Assembly: GCF_001437425.1 (NCBI RefSeq)
Contig: NZ_JQCD01000024.1
Span: 430,362-494,361, forward strand
Source of the DNA: Weissella minor
Lineage (GTDB): Bacteria; Bacillota; Bacilli; Lactobacillales; Lactobacillaceae
DNA length: 64,000 nucleotides
Direction: 5' to 3'
How positions within the stretch are numbered: position 1 is the first letter of the stretch; every line of letters starts with the position of its first letter. A program made the position numbers and the translations under genes. Below the pieces are notes generated by a model. That model searched no databases. It saw only the letters and a program-made list of their open reading frames with translations, and had not been told where the DNA came from. Of the stretch, positions 1 to 8,056 are shown one piece after another.

Positions 1-660
1 GCTCTCTGAAGAACTTACTTCAGAAGAAGATTCAGACGAACTGCTTGAACTCTCTGAAGAGCTAGATTCAGATGAACTACTTGAGCTCTCTGAAGAGCTA
101 GATTCAGATGAACTGCTTGAACTCTCTGAAGAAGAAGATTCAGACGAACTGCTTGAACTGTTTGAAGAACTAGATTCAGACGAACTGCTTGAACTCTCCG
201 AAGAGCTTACTTCAGAAGAAGATTCAGACGAACTGCTTGAACTGTTTGAAGAACTAGATTCAGACGAACTGCTTGAACTCTCTGAAGAGCTTACTTCAGA
301 AGAAGATTCAGACGAACTGCTTGAGCTTTCAGAAGAGCTTACTTCAGAAGAAGATTCAGACGAACTGCTTGAACTCTCTGAAGAGCTTACTTCAGAAGAA
401 GATTCAGACGAACTGCTTGAGCTTTCAGAAGAGCTTACTTCAGAAGAAGATTCAGAAGAGCTACTTGAACTTTCAGAAGAACTTACTTCAGAAGAAGATT
501 CAGACGAACTGCTTGAGCTTTCGGAAGAACTAGATTCAGAAGAACTTACTTCAGAAGAATTTTCAGATGAGCTACTTGAACTTTCAGAAGAACTAGATTC
601 AGAAGACTCTTCGGATGAGCTACTTGAGCTTTCGGAAGAACTAGATTCAGATGATTTGCT
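1..660 (-). repeat. Serine/glutamate-coding tandem repeats (about 48-bp unit)
   Basis: The minus strand repeats a roughly 48-base unit encoding about 16 residues of the type SSSSSESSSEVSSSES, with shorter variants of 30-36 bases mixed in. The units stay in one reading frame throughout. Such Ser-rich stalks lift an adhesive head away from the cell wall and are often glycosylated in lactic acid bacteria. Repeat number is likely to vary between strains by slippage or recombination. Plus-strand reading frames here are shadows of the repeat. Confidence 0.85.
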
Positions 661-1011
661 TGAACTATTTTCAGACATATCACCTGTTCCAATACCAATT
701 GAACCACGCCAAGTTGCTGTTGATGTGCGTGTATCAACTAATTCGTCTTCATCGAATGATTGAACGGTGTTTCTGTATTGTTCAGCGTCCCCTTCGTCAG
801 TGATTTTGGTTTTGTAGGTAATCACGGCCGAAGTTGGGGCTGTTTTATCTGGCGTTTCGTCAACACCGTGCAATGGGCCTAAGTTAATTAGGAAACTTTG
901 TGTCCCATCACCATTGTCTTTAATAGTTGGATCATCCGTTGAACGTTTAACACTCTTACGATCAGGACGGGCATTTCGATAATTGATGGTCATTGACCCA
1001 GGAACATATTC
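1..1011 (-). pseudogene. Downstream part of a serine-rich surface adhesin, after an in-frame stop
   Basis: This stretch keeps the same reading frame as the secreted N-terminal part (1012-1689) and is separated from it only by one TAA codon at 1012-1014. It first encodes about 120 residues that read as the rest of an adhesin beta-domain (just after the stop: EYVPGSMTINYRN). It then becomes an almost pure Ser/Glu repeat that runs off the window at base 1. I checked the frame at bases 1, 541, 601 and 661 and found no indel. The C-terminus, including any LPXTG-type wall anchor, lies outside the window. Without read-through or reinitiation this part would not be translated after a signal peptide. 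The family assignment (Gram-positive wall-anchored adhesin with a long Ser-rich stalk) is inference from architecture. Confidence 0.75.
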
Positions 1012-1689
1012 TTACCCCTTGCCAAATGTATCGCGAATAATGGCCTCATCATAAGTTTCTTCAGCATTGTTAACAACAATTTGCCAAGTGAGATCTGTTG
1101 GATCGTCTTTATTGTAAGAAATTTGCTTGCTCAACATACTTTGACCCGTCGAATTACGATTACTTTTCTTCCAATTAACATGTAATGTGTTCTTGGAATC
1201 ATTTTCATTTGGAAGTAGGATATCATTCCCTTTATCATAATCTAATTTAGACGTATCGATTCCGGTCCAAAAGCCAATTCCAAAGGCAACATCAGACAGG
1301 GTGACATCATTGCCAAGTCGATCAAAGACGACTGTACCTTTGCCATCTTTAATTTCAACGGTTCCGATGCGTTTACCAGTTTCAATGGAATCAATAATGA
1401 TTGGTGAGTTACCCGTTTGATATTTAAATTCAGGAGCGACTTCAAACGTGTACTCTTCACCAGGTGTTAAATGGACACTATCGGGAATTTCAAAGATGTA
1501 AGAGACCTCATAGCTGGACGAATCGGTTAAAGTGTCACCATCTTTAATTTCACGACCGGCAGAAGTGTTAATCCAAGATTCGGTAATGTATTTTGTAATA
1601 TCGGTGCTATCGGCATGGGCAACATTTATTGAGAAAATGCTAAATGTCACCATAGTCACCAGAAATAGTAAGCTTTTAAATCTGTGCAT
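1012..1689 (-). pseudogene. N-terminal part of surface adhesin (signal peptide plus adhesive domain), ends at a premature stop
   Basis: I place the start at the ATG at 1687-1689, because AAAAGGAG lies about 7 bases upstream; a start at 1722 has no ribosome site. The first 26 or so residues form a signal peptide (MHRFK, a hydrophobic core, then VAHA before DSTD). The rest resembles the beta-sandwich adhesion domains of collagen-binding-type surface proteins. The frame stops at TAA after IRDTFGKG, but the same frame continues with EYVPGSM, matching the usual pattern GQEYVPGS. A single CAA to TAA change would explain it. As it stands the cell would secrete a 225-residue fragment without an anchor. 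A sequencing error cannot be excluded. Confidence 0.75.
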
Positions 1690-1800
1690 TTGGGGGCTCC
1701 TTTTAAGTGATTTTAAAATCATACCATAAAAGGATGCATTTTGTCTCTAAAAACAAATGATAAACCAATATTTAAAGATATTGAAAAGATATCGAAAAGA

Positions 1801-2430
1801 TTAAATTTTGTGCATCAATTCACTTTCTTCCCCGTTAATTATCTTTTCTATTTCTTCAGCTAGCTGATAGCGTGGAATCGGACGCAATTTATTAGACCAA
1901 TCCCAATGAATTTTATTCACAAAGACATTGAGGCCCTTTCCCATATAATACGTATTATTACGAGCCTTGTCATAAACAAGACCAGGATAAATATTAATGG
2001 CACGTGACTTAAGTTGACGATCTGCATATTCGGCAATGACATTTTTAGTTTTGGCATATTTATTCAAGAAGAAAGGAGCTGAATTCATATTTAAAAAGAT
2101 GAGTTTCGTATTTGATAATTTAATAGAATCGATAATTCGTAAACCAGGCAATAAACTATTTTGCTCGTACGATGTTTTTTTGATTGGATTTGGAAATAGA
2201 ATGCCAATACAATTTATCAGCCAATCAGCTGATTGTACTTCACGCTGCCAATCACCTTCTTGCATTAAATCAGCAGCAAGGTAACGGACATTGGGCAAAT
2301 GGTCATGCACATGACCACCAGATTTTGAAATACTAACAAGCTCATATACCTGGGAACCAGCACGTTGTAATTGCTTTAAAATCCCCGTTCCAATGAACCC
2401 GGTTCCTCCCATAACGACTATTTTTTGCAT
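1801..2430 (-). CDS. NAD(P)-binding SDR-type epimerase/dehydratase family protein
   Basis: The protein is 209 residues long. It starts with a Rossmann nucleotide-binding motif (GGTGFIGTG, residues 8-16) and contains a YAKTK segment that fits the YxxxK catalytic pair of extended short-chain dehydrogenases. The N-terminal half is typical of the atypical SDR/NmrA-like group, and the substrate cannot be read from sequence. The ATG has AAAAAGGAG close upstream. It lies downstream of the folate operon terminator and upstream of the adhesin gene, so it is probably transcribed alone. At 209 residues it is shorter than a full epimerase (about 300), which fits an NAD(P)H-binding oxidoreductase rather than a sugar epimerase. 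Confidence 0.7.
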   Translation of the reverse strand: MQKIVVMGGTGFIGTGILKQLQRAGSQVYELVSISKSGGHVHDHLPNVRYLAADLMQEGDWQREVQSADWLINCIGILFPNPIKKTSYEQNSLLPGLRIIDSIKLSNTKLIFLNMNSAPFFLNKYAKTKNVIAEYADRQLKSRAINIYPGLVYDKARNNTYYMGKGLNVFVNKIHWDWSNKLRPIPRYQLAEEIEKIINGEESELMHKI

Positions 2431-2460
2431 AATTTTTCTCCTTTTTAATTGTTAATGTAT

Positions 2461-2500
2461 TAAAAAAAGCGTTACGCACAGTAATTGTTGGTAACGCTTA
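2461..2500 (-). terminator. Terminator of the folate operon
   Basis: Perfect 9-bp inverted repeat AAGCGTTAC (2467-2475) and GTAACGCTT (2491-2499). On the minus strand it is followed by a run of T, just after the folP stop. Confidence 0.85.
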
Positions 2501-2505
2501 AAAGC

Positions 2506-3627
2506 TTAGACAAGATAACTTTTATGAATTGTATCAATCAATGTCCGCATTTGAACGGTTTCAGCAACGTTGTGAACTCGTAAAATACGATTTCCTGCTG
2601 AATAGAGTAAGGCTTCTGTGATTAAAGTCATGGTAAGTCGATCATCTTTAGCTAAGCCTAATAGTTTTTGTAAATAACTTTTATTAGATACGGCCGTCAT
2701 GATTGGAAGTTGATACTGATTAAGTTTTTTAATACCGTGCATGAGTGCCAAATCATTATTTAAATTACCGACAGTTGAAAATCCAATACCTGGGTCAAGC
2801 GATACACGTTTTAAGTCAATATTGGCATTTTTAAATGTCTGTAGTTGATCATCGAATGTTTCGATGACTTTAGTATAAGTAATCGGTTCGTCCATTAGTC
2901 GTCGGTTAAGCATACTAACTAGCCCGACTTTTGAATTTTTCATTAATTCAATTTTTCGTGGATCGTCCACAAAACCATTTATATCATTAATGATATGCAC
3001 ACCAGCGTTGATACTTGCCTCAATGACCATCGGTTTATAGGAATCGACCGCAATGAGTGTATCTGGAAAGCGTGATTTTAATAAGTCGATGTAAGGCAAA
3101 ATGCGTTCAAGCTCCTCTTCACTTGAAATTTCAGTGTAACCAGGACGGGTTGATTGTCCCCCCACTTCAATAACATCAGCACCATTAGCAACTAGTGCTT
3201 CAATTTGAGTGATCGCATCAGCTTTTTGAAAATATTTTCCACCATCGTAAAATGAATCAGGTGTTGTATTTAAAATAGCATAGACTAGGCCTGATGTGGT
3301 TAAATCGATTTGCCGATTTGGCAATTGCCAAACAATTTTATGCTGATTTAGAATTGTTTCCAGTGCATGTTGTGCTGCGTCATCAAATAATGATGTGTTT
3401 TGAATGAGATCAGATAAAGCTTGATATGTAAATAAACCAGTCAAAGCCTGTTCATCTTGGGCAAATGTCACAAAATAATGTTCGAATAATGGCAGTAATT
3501 GGTTTGTCTCGGTTGGACTCAAATTTGAAAAAGAGATAATTAATTTTTGATCAAGTTGGGCTTGTTTTTGAAGTAATGTGTCGGCTGCATTCAAAGCATC
3601 AGTGTGAGTCAAATCTTGAATGTTCAT
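2506..3627 (-). CDS. folP: Dihydropteroate synthase
   Basis: This enzyme condenses hydroxymethyl-dihydropterin pyrophosphate with p-aminobenzoate to give dihydropteroate. The synthase core spans residues 115-370, with LNTTPDSFYDGG, EVGGQSTRPG, DPGIGF, VSNKSYL and a C-terminal RVHNV, which are the pterin and phosphate-binding signatures. Residues 1-110 are an extra N-terminal segment not found in the roughly 280-residue E. coli or Bacillus enzymes; I do not recognise a domain there. The ATG follows GAAGGAG. It overlaps folC by 4 bases (ATGA), so translation is coupled, and it is the last gene of the folate cluster. It is the target of sulfonamides. Confidence 0.93.
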   Translation of the reverse strand: MNIQDLTHTDALNAADTLLQKQAQLDQKLIISFSNLSPTETNQLLPLFEHYFVTFAQDEQALTGLFTYQALSDLIQNTSLFDDAAQHALETILNQHKIVWQLPNRQIDLTTSGLVYAILNTTPDSFYDGGKYFQKADAITQIEALVANGADVIEVGGQSTRPGYTEISSEEELERILPYIDLLKSRFPDTLIAVDSYKPMVIEASINAGVHIINDINGFVDDPRKIELMKNSKVGLVSMLNRRLMDEPITYTKVIETFDDQLQTFKNANIDLKRVSLDPGIGFSTVGNLNNDLALMHGIKKLNQYQLPIMTAVSNKSYLQKLLGLAKDDRLTMTLITEALLYSAGNRILRVHNVAETVQMRTLIDTIHKSYLV

Positions 3628-4931
3628 TGTAAAGCTCCTTCTTCAATGGCTGTTCTAACATGGTTAATGAGATAAAAAGAGCCGGTAATAATAATTGGAC
3701 TAGTGGCATCTTTTAACTGATGTAACGCGGTTGATAGGTCTTTACTGGTTGTCACAGCTGTGATACCGGCCTGTTTAAACGTTTGTTCCAAGGTTTCTTT
3801 GCTCAAAAATCGTTCGGAATTGTAGGGTTCCGTTAAGATGAAATCGGCATCTAATCTTTTTAAAAATGGCATACAATCGGTATAATCTTTATCTTTTAAA
3901 AATCCAATAATCATATGATAATGCTGAGTGCGACCTAAAGTATCAGTCAGCGCCTTTATGCTATCAACATTATGGGCACCATCAATAATAATTGTTGGAT
4001 TCCGTTGCAAAAGTTCCATTCGACCAGGTAACGGAACTGCATGCAAAGCATTAATGAGTTCATAATCTGTAATGGAATCGCTTGAATGATCTTGATTATA
4101 GATATAGGCCCAGTTAAGTGCATTTTGCAGATTGTCGATTTGAAATTTTCCAGCTAATTGAACGCTTAGACGTTCAGTATGATTTACATTTGAAAGGCGC
4201 AAATCAACGATGTTTTCAGTTAAATTAGCTGACACTAGCGATACCTGAAATGGTGAATCGTTATAAATCTTTGAGTTGTGTTTTAGGGCAGCCTGTTTAA
4301 TGATTTTAGAAACGATTGGGTTTTGACTAGGGTAATTAATAACAGTTGAGGTATCATCAATGATTTCAGCTTTAGTGGTGGCAATCGCTTCAAGGGTGTC
4401 GCCCAAGATGCCCATATGATCCATTGCAATTTTGGTGAAAATTGTATAGTCACTTTGGCCGAGGGCATTTGTGGCATCTAAACCGCCGCCAAGTCCACAT
4501 TCATAAATGGCCCAATCAACGTCATTTATACTAAAATGAATGACGCAAATGATAAAATAGGTTTCAAAAATGGAAATATCTGCTTGAGTTAGGGCCAGTG
4601 AACTTAATGCTTTTTTTAATTGGGTATAAGCAAGGACAAATTCTTCTTCTGTAATTGCAACCCCATCAATTGTAATTTGATCTAAATCATCGTACATAGC
4701 AGGACTACTAAAATGCCCCACTTTCTGATGATGAGTGCGTAACATATGATTGATAATCGTACCCGTTGATCCTTTACCATTTGTTCCACAAATATGAATG
4801 TTTTGACTGGCTGATTGTGGCGAACCAAGTTCACTTAAGATTTGAGTTAATAATGCAATGCGATCAATTGTGTCCTCATACAACATCGTTTTTGGAATTT
4901 GCTCGATAATTTGTTCGTAAGTCTCTGACAA
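3624..4931 (-). CDS. folC: Bifunctional folylpolyglutamate synthase / dihydrofolate synthase
   Basis: The product joins glutamate to dihydropteroate and extends the polyglutamate tail of folates. It is a 435-residue Mur-ligase-type protein with the ATP loop CGTNGKGST near residue 50, an FSSPAMYDD segment, and a second conserved block with IIDGAHN near residue 315. The start appears to be TTG (4929-4931): the in-frame codons before it run into a stop, and the next ATG has no ribosome site. Its position between folE and folP supports the dihydrofolate synthase role. Confidence 0.92.
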   Translation of the reverse strand: MSETYEQIIEQIPKTMLYEDTIDRIALLTQILSELGSPQSASQNIHICGTNGKGSTGTIINHMLRTHHQKVGHFSSPAMYDDLDQITIDGVAITEEEFVLAYTQLKKALSSLALTQADISIFETYFIICVIHFSINDVDWAIYECGLGGGLDATNALGQSDYTIFTKIAMDHMGILGDTLEAIATTKAEIIDDTSTVINYPSQNPIVSKIIKQAALKHNSKIYNDSPFQVSLVSANLTENIVDLRLSNVNHTERLSVQLAGKFQIDNLQNALNWAYIYNQDHSSDSITDYELINALHAVPLPGRMELLQRNPTIIIDGAHNVDSIKALTDTLGRTQHYHMIIGFLKDKDYTDCMPFLKRLDADFILTEPYNSERFLSKETLEQTFKQAGITAVTTSKDLSTALHQLKDATSPIIITGSFYLINHVRTAIEEGALQ

Positions 4932-4972
4932 TTTCCATCACCCCTATTTATCTAATCATTCCCAATAACTAA

Positions 4973-5533
4973 TCAGTTATTCAGTGTATTAAAGAATTCC
5001 TGTTGTGTATCTATATTTGTAAAGCCACCACGGTAGAAGCTTGATTTAGTCATACTGTTTGATTTTTTGACGCCACGCATTTCGACGCACATATGGCGCG
5101 CTTTAACAAAAACAGCGACACCAGCAGGATCGAGGATATCCATCAATGTGTTACCAATGGTACTTGTTACTTCTTCTTGTAAAGTAGGTTTTTTTGTTGC
5201 GTAGTCTACCAAGCGTGGAATTTTACTTAAACCAATGACTTTATTGTTTTTTGGGATATACCCCACTGAAACAGTTCCAAAGAAAGGTAATAAATGGTGT
5301 TCACACATCGAATAAAATGGGATATCAGCGACAGTAATCATTTCACCATTAATGGAATCATCTGTATCAAATAATTTGTAGTTAATAAAATCAGGTGTTT
5401 CTAGAGTAGAAAAAATTTCTTCATACATACGGGCAACACGTGTTGGCGTTTCTTGAATACCTGGGCGATTAGCATCTTCACCAATTGCTTTAAAAATATT
5501 GCGAATGCTTTCTTCGATAAGTGCTTGATCCAT
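4973..5533 (-). CDS. folE: GTP cyclohydrolase I
   Basis: This enzyme opens GTP to 7,8-dihydroneopterin triphosphate, the first step of folate synthesis. It is 186 residues, the usual length. The zinc site is visible as CEHHLLPF (residues about 75-82) plus the later Cys in RHMCVEMRGV, and the substrate loop is SKIPRLV. The ATG follows CTAAGGAG with good spacing. It sits 10 bases after folK and about 40 bases before folC within the folate operon. Confidence 0.95.
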   Translation of the reverse strand: MDQALIEESIRNIFKAIGEDANRPGIQETPTRVARMYEEIFSTLETPDFINYKLFDTDDSINGEMITVADIPFYSMCEHHLLPFFGTVSVGYIPKNNKVIGLSKIPRLVDYATKKPTLQEEVTSTIGNTLMDILDPAGVAVFVKARHMCVEMRGVKKSNSMTKSSFYRGGFTNIDTQQEFFNTLNN

Positions 5534-5543
5534 GAAATTCTCC

Positions 5544-6026
5544 TTAGTTTAAAGGTTCAATGTATTGGGTACCCCGTAAATCGTGGGTCCGGGTGATAAC
5601 CTTTTGATATTGTGGATGGTTAACATCCAAAACATCAAGTAGTGGGACTAAAACAAACAAGCGATTAAACATTTCACGATGTGGAACGTCCAAACTGGCT
5701 GATTGTATCGAATCATTGTTGAATAATTCGATATCTAAATCTAGTGTTCTTGGTCCCCAATGAATCGTACGAACACGATGATATTTGTGTTCCAAGCCAT
5801 GTAATGTTGTTAATAATTGTTCAGCGGATAAAGTTGTAGTAATTTTGATGACCGCATTTGTAAATTGGTCTTGGTCTATATTCCCCACAGGATCGGTGAT
5901 ATAAAAGTTTGAGACTTGCTTCACTGAAATTTGGTCAGAAGCATTTAAATCCTTAATTACCTGTTTTATCGTATCCAAAGACTTGCCCATATTACTGCCC
6001 AGTCCGATATAACTTGTATTTTTCAT
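5544..6026 (-). CDS. folK: 6-hydroxymethyl-7,8-dihydropterin pyrophosphokinase
   Basis: This 160-residue kinase activates the pterin with ATP before coupling to p-aminobenzoate. Motifs are YIGLGSNMG at the N-terminus, the signature WGPRTLDLDIELF near residues 92-104 with the metal-binding Asp pair, and PHREMFNRLFVLVPL. It starts 2 bases after the folB stop and feeds its product to FolP in the same operon. In some lactic acid bacteria folK is fused to folE; here they are separate. Confidence 0.95.
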   Translation of the reverse strand: MKNTSYIGLGSNMGKSLDTIKQVIKDLNASDQISVKQVSNFYITDPVGNIDQDQFTNAVIKITTTLSAEQLLTTLHGLEHKYHRVRTIHWGPRTLDLDIELFNNDSIQSASLDVPHREMFNRLFVLVPLLDVLDVNHPQYQKVITRTHDLRGTQYIEPLN

Positions 6027-6028
6027 GG

Positions 6029-6391
6029 TTACCCTGCCAATTCGATTTCTGCATTGTCTAAGATGCCATCAATCGGTAAATTATACTTTTTGATTTGAAC
6101 AGTCACGCAGTCAATTTGATTTGGAAATTCTGTATGAATGGCTTGAATCATTTGTGCTGCAAGTGTTTCAAGTAATTTCACCTCATGTTTTCCTTCAGCC
6201 AAATTGGCAACAATATCAAATACGACACCATAGTTAATGGTTTCTGACAAATCATCTTTTAAATAAACTTCAAATGGTTTACTTGGAACATCGAGGGTAA
6301 TTGTTACGGTAATATCTTGACCAACGGACCGTTCTGCTTCAAAGAAGCCGATAAAACTGTGGAAGCGCATGCTGTTTAATTTAATTTTCAA
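6029..6391 (-). CDS. folB: Dihydroneopterin aldolase
   Basis: This 120-residue protein converts dihydroneopterin to 6-hydroxymethyl-dihydropterin and glycolaldehyde. It has the family N-terminus with FIGFFEAER and the catalytic Lys region VQIKKYNLPIDG. It is the first gene of the folate operon. The start is TTG (6389-6391) preceded by AAGGGG; no in-frame ATG fits the conserved N-terminus, so weak initiation may limit expression. Promoter elements lie 26-55 bases upstream. Confidence 0.92.
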   Translation of the reverse strand: MKIKLNSMRFHSFIGFFEAERSVGQDITVTITLDVPSKPFEVYLKDDLSETINYGVVFDIVANLAEGKHEVKLLETLAAQMIQAIHTEFPNQIDCVTVQIKKYNLPIDGILDNAEIELAG

Positions 6392-6416
6392 AATAATAAG
6401 CCCCTTAGAGTGTGAT

Positions 6417-6446
6417 ATATTAAAGTTTACAATAATTAGGGTACAA
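6417..6446 (-). promoter_or_regulatory. Probable promoter of the folate operon
   Basis: On the minus strand TTGTAC (6441-6446) is followed after 18 bases by TAATAT (6417-6422), about 26 bases before the folB TTG start. The -35 box overlaps the T-run of the terminator for the gtrA operon. No riboswitch fits in the short leader. Confidence 0.55.
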
Positions 6447-6470
6447 AAAAAACAGTAGTCGCCTACTGTT
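6443..6470 (-). terminator. Terminator after the gtrA gene
   Basis: Inverted repeat AACAGTAG / CTACTGTT (6451-6470) with a 4-base loop, followed on the minus strand by eight T, 7 bases after the gtrA stop. Confidence 0.85.
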
Positions 6471-6476
6471 TAACGG

Positions 6477-6881
6477 TTATTTATCTTTAAAGACCATAAC
6501 CTTACTTAGAATATAGTTTAAAATAACGACAATAACATTATCGATAAGTTTCCAAATAAATGGATCTTGTTGCAATAATTGGACTCCGAACCAAACAATG
6601 GCCATATCAACTAGTAGTGTTGTAAAACGAGCACTAGTAAAAGTAAAGGCTTCTTTTCCAATTTCCTTGGGCGTATGCGCCGTTGAATGGAAAACCCATG
6701 TTCGATTGGTTACGTAAGCAAATAAAACAGACGCAATCCAAGCAATCACATTTGCGATTTGTACATTTAGACCTGTAAATGTAATCAGCACATAAAAAGT
6801 TACCAAATTTACCAGCGTTGTTAAGACACCGAAAACTAAATATAAGAGAATATCTTGATATTTTTTAATTAAGTTCATCAT
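6477..6881 (-). CDS. GtrA-family membrane protein
   Basis: A 134-residue protein with four predicted membrane helices and the GtrA pattern (GVLTTLVNLVTFY near residue 18, NRTWVFHS in the middle, KVMVF at the end). GtrA proteins are thought to move polyprenyl-phosphate-linked sugars across the membrane for surface polymer decoration. It overlaps the end of the upstream GT2 gene, which makes the lipid-linked sugar, so the two are a functional pair, as in gtrA-gtrB systems. Confidence 0.85.
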   Translation of the reverse strand: MMNLIKKYQDILLYLVFGVLTTLVNLVTFYVLITFTGLNVQIANVIAWIASVLFAYVTNRTWVFHSTAHTPKEIGKEAFTFTSARFTTLLVDMAIVWFGVQLLQQDPFIWKLIDNVIVVILNYILSKVMVFKDK

Positions 6882-7887
6882 GCTTGTGGGCCTCTGAATG
6901 TGAGATTGGCTGTGTATTTACCTGTTTATCATCAAAATCTTGATCTGATAGTAAATTATCTTGAATGATAAAGCGTGGACGGCTCTTTACTTCATTAAAG
7001 ATTTTTCCAATATATTCACCAATAATGGCCAGTCCAATCATTTGGAAACCGCCGATAAGCCAAAGCGAAACCATGAGTGACGTCCAGCCTTCAACTGTTT
7101 GCCCCGAGATTTGCTGGTACAAAGCATAAATGACCATACCAACGGATACCAGTAAACTAAGAATACCGGCAACTAAAATAAAACGCATTGGTGCAACTGA
7201 AAATGATGTGATTCCGTCCCAAGCGAAAGTAATCATTTTAGTTAAGGGATATTTAGAAGTTCCCTCTTCTCGTTCCTTACGTGCGTAATAAACAACAGTA
7301 CTTGGGAAGCCAACTCTAGGAACAACGCCACGCAAAAATAAGTTGTGTTCTTTAAAACTTAATAAATGATCTACAGCACGTTGAGACATGAGACGGTAGT
7401 CCGCAGCATTAGGCACCATTTCAACGCCCAACTTGCCCATTAAGCCATAGAACATGTCGGCTGTCCCACGTTTAAAAGCTGAGTCAGTTTCACGTGAATT
7501 ACGTGCGCCATAAACGACATCAAAGCCTTTGGCATTTTCGTCGACCATTTCATAAATGGCATTAACATCATCTTGTAAGTCGGCATCAATGGTGATAAAG
7601 ATATCTCCATAATCTCTTGCAGCTGTCAAACCAGCAACTAAAGCATTTTGATGACCAAAATTACGACTGAAGTTCACACCTGTAATGTGTGGATTGCTTT
7701 TTGCAGTATTTTCGATGATTTCCCATGTCTTATCGGCTGAACCATCATTAACAATAACAATTCGACTTTTGGAATCGATTTTCTGTTTATCAATCAAGTC
7801 AGTCAAAATTCCATCTAGGACCGTTAATGTTTTTGGTAGTGCTTCTTCTTCGTTGTATGCGGGTACAACAATCATTAATTTATTCAT
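6865..7887 (-). CDS. Polyprenyl-phosphate glycosyltransferase (GT2, GtrB-like)
   Basis: I use the ATG at 7885-7887 because GGAGA lies 5 bases upstream; a further-upstream start lacks a site. The 340-residue product has a GT2 domain: VPAYNEEEALPKT at the N-terminus, the TIDADLQDD metal/nucleotide motif near residue 88, and a KYPLTKM segment before two C-terminal membrane helices. This architecture matches enzymes that load glucose or another hexose onto undecaprenyl phosphate. It overlaps gtrA by 17 bases. The sugar cannot be told from sequence; the acceptor is probably wall teichoic acid, lipoteichoic acid or another glycan. Confidence 0.87.
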   Translation of the reverse strand: MNKLMIVVPAYNEEEALPKTLTVLDGILTDLIDKQKIDSKSRIVIVNDGSADKTWEIIENTAKSNPHITGVNFSRNFGHQNALVAGLTAARDYGDIFITIDADLQDDVNAIYEMVDENAKGFDVVYGARNSRETDSAFKRGTADMFYGLMGKLGVEMVPNAADYRLMSQRAVDHLLSFKEHNLFLRGVVPRVGFPSTVVYYARKEREEGTSKYPLTKMITFAWDGITSFSVAPMRFILVAGILSLLVSVGMVIYALYQQISGQTVEGWTSLMVSLWLIGGFQMIGLAIIGEYIGKIFNEVKSRPRFIIQDNLLSDQDFDDKQVNTQPISHSEAHKHDELN

Positions 7888-8006
7888 TGTTATCTCCATT
7901 TGTCACAAAAAACAATATGTTTTCTATGCATTCTTCTTGACTATTTAGTTTATCACAAATTGTGAATTGTTGCATTTGAATTAAATGAGAATTTTTTAAA
8001 ACGAAA

Positions 8007-8052
8007 TAAATAAAAAGCAACTCTCAATTGAACTGAACGAAAGTTGCTTTTT
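8007..8052 (-). terminator. Terminator of the amino-acid permease gene
   Basis: AAAAAGCAACT (8012-8022) pairs with AGTTGCTTTTT (8042-8052). On the minus strand it ends in a T-rich tract 5 bases after the permease stop. Confidence 0.85.
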
Positions 8053-8056
8053 ATGT

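Noticed and set aside
273-533. Plus-strand reading frame of 86 residues with repeated LLQKKIQTNCL-type units
   Set aside because: It is the antisense shadow of the Ser/Glu repeat of the adhesin; no ribosome site and repeat composition only.
1-660. Regular repeats resembling a CRISPR array
   Set aside because: Repeats are directly adjacent, coding and in frame, with no unique spacers and no cas genes.
6392-6476. Possible THF riboswitch before the folate operon
   Set aside because: The leader from promoter to start is about 25 bases, far too short; no conserved riboswitch core is seen.
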